This document shows, in pieces, positions 5,510 through 5,517 of a DNA stretch of 5,517 bases. A model generated the notes under the pieces. That model was not told the origin of the DNA. It worked only from the letters and a program-made list of their open reading frames with translations, and made no database searches. The position numbers and the translations under genes were made by a program. Source of the DNA: Thermoleophilaceae bacterium (lineage in GTDB: Bacteria > Actinomycetota > Thermoleophilia > Solirubrobacterales > Thermoleophilaceae); assembly GCA_013695855.1 (NCBI GenBank), contig JACCZR010000232.1:1-5517 (forward strand), written 5' to 3'. The number at the start of each line of letters is the position of its first letter. Position 1 is the stretch's first letter.

Positions 5510-5517
5510 CCTCGCTC

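Overview
The window is very GC-rich, coding-dense DNA with frequent GTG starts, 4-base GTGA gene overlaps and few clear Shine-Dalgarno sites. Together with a Tat-exported PhoX-like protein that ends in an Arg-rich beta-type tail, this points to a high-GC actinobacterium. The style recalls Thermoleophilia (Solirubrobacterales and relatives), but that placement is inference and no marker gene is present.

Layout. From the left edge to about 2722, four genes run leftward as one apparent operon. In transcription order they are a roadblock/LC7-domain protein (2372-2722), a small protein of unknown function (2124-2333), TldD (748-2127) and TldE/PmbA (1-751, cut by the window edge). The last two junctions are GTGA stop/start overlaps, so translation is probably coupled. 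TldD carries the HExxxH zinc motif and the conserved late Cys. TldE is its non-catalytic partner, and the pair forms a peptide-processing metalloprotease.

From 2723 to 2864 lies a divergent intergenic region filled almost entirely by two imperfect 62-bp direct repeats. Each repeat holds two dyads, giving four dyads spaced about 31 bp apart, roughly three helical turns. The array lies between a leftward -10-like box (TAATCT) and a rightward one (GATAAT). Each box is 6-8 nt from a start codon, which suggests leaderless transcripts in both directions.

Rightward, a 46-residue membrane protein gene (2865-3005) is followed by a Tat-exported PhoX/DUF839 protein (3034-4581). That gene also has a -10-like box 7 nt before its GTG. 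A cation diffusion facilitator (Zn/Fe/Mn-type efflux) gene (4529-5509) runs leftward and overlaps the 3' end of the phoX-like gene by 53 bp.

The genes do not form one obvious pathway. The part most worth a second look is the phased repeat array between the roadblock/tldDE operon and the small membrane protein gene.
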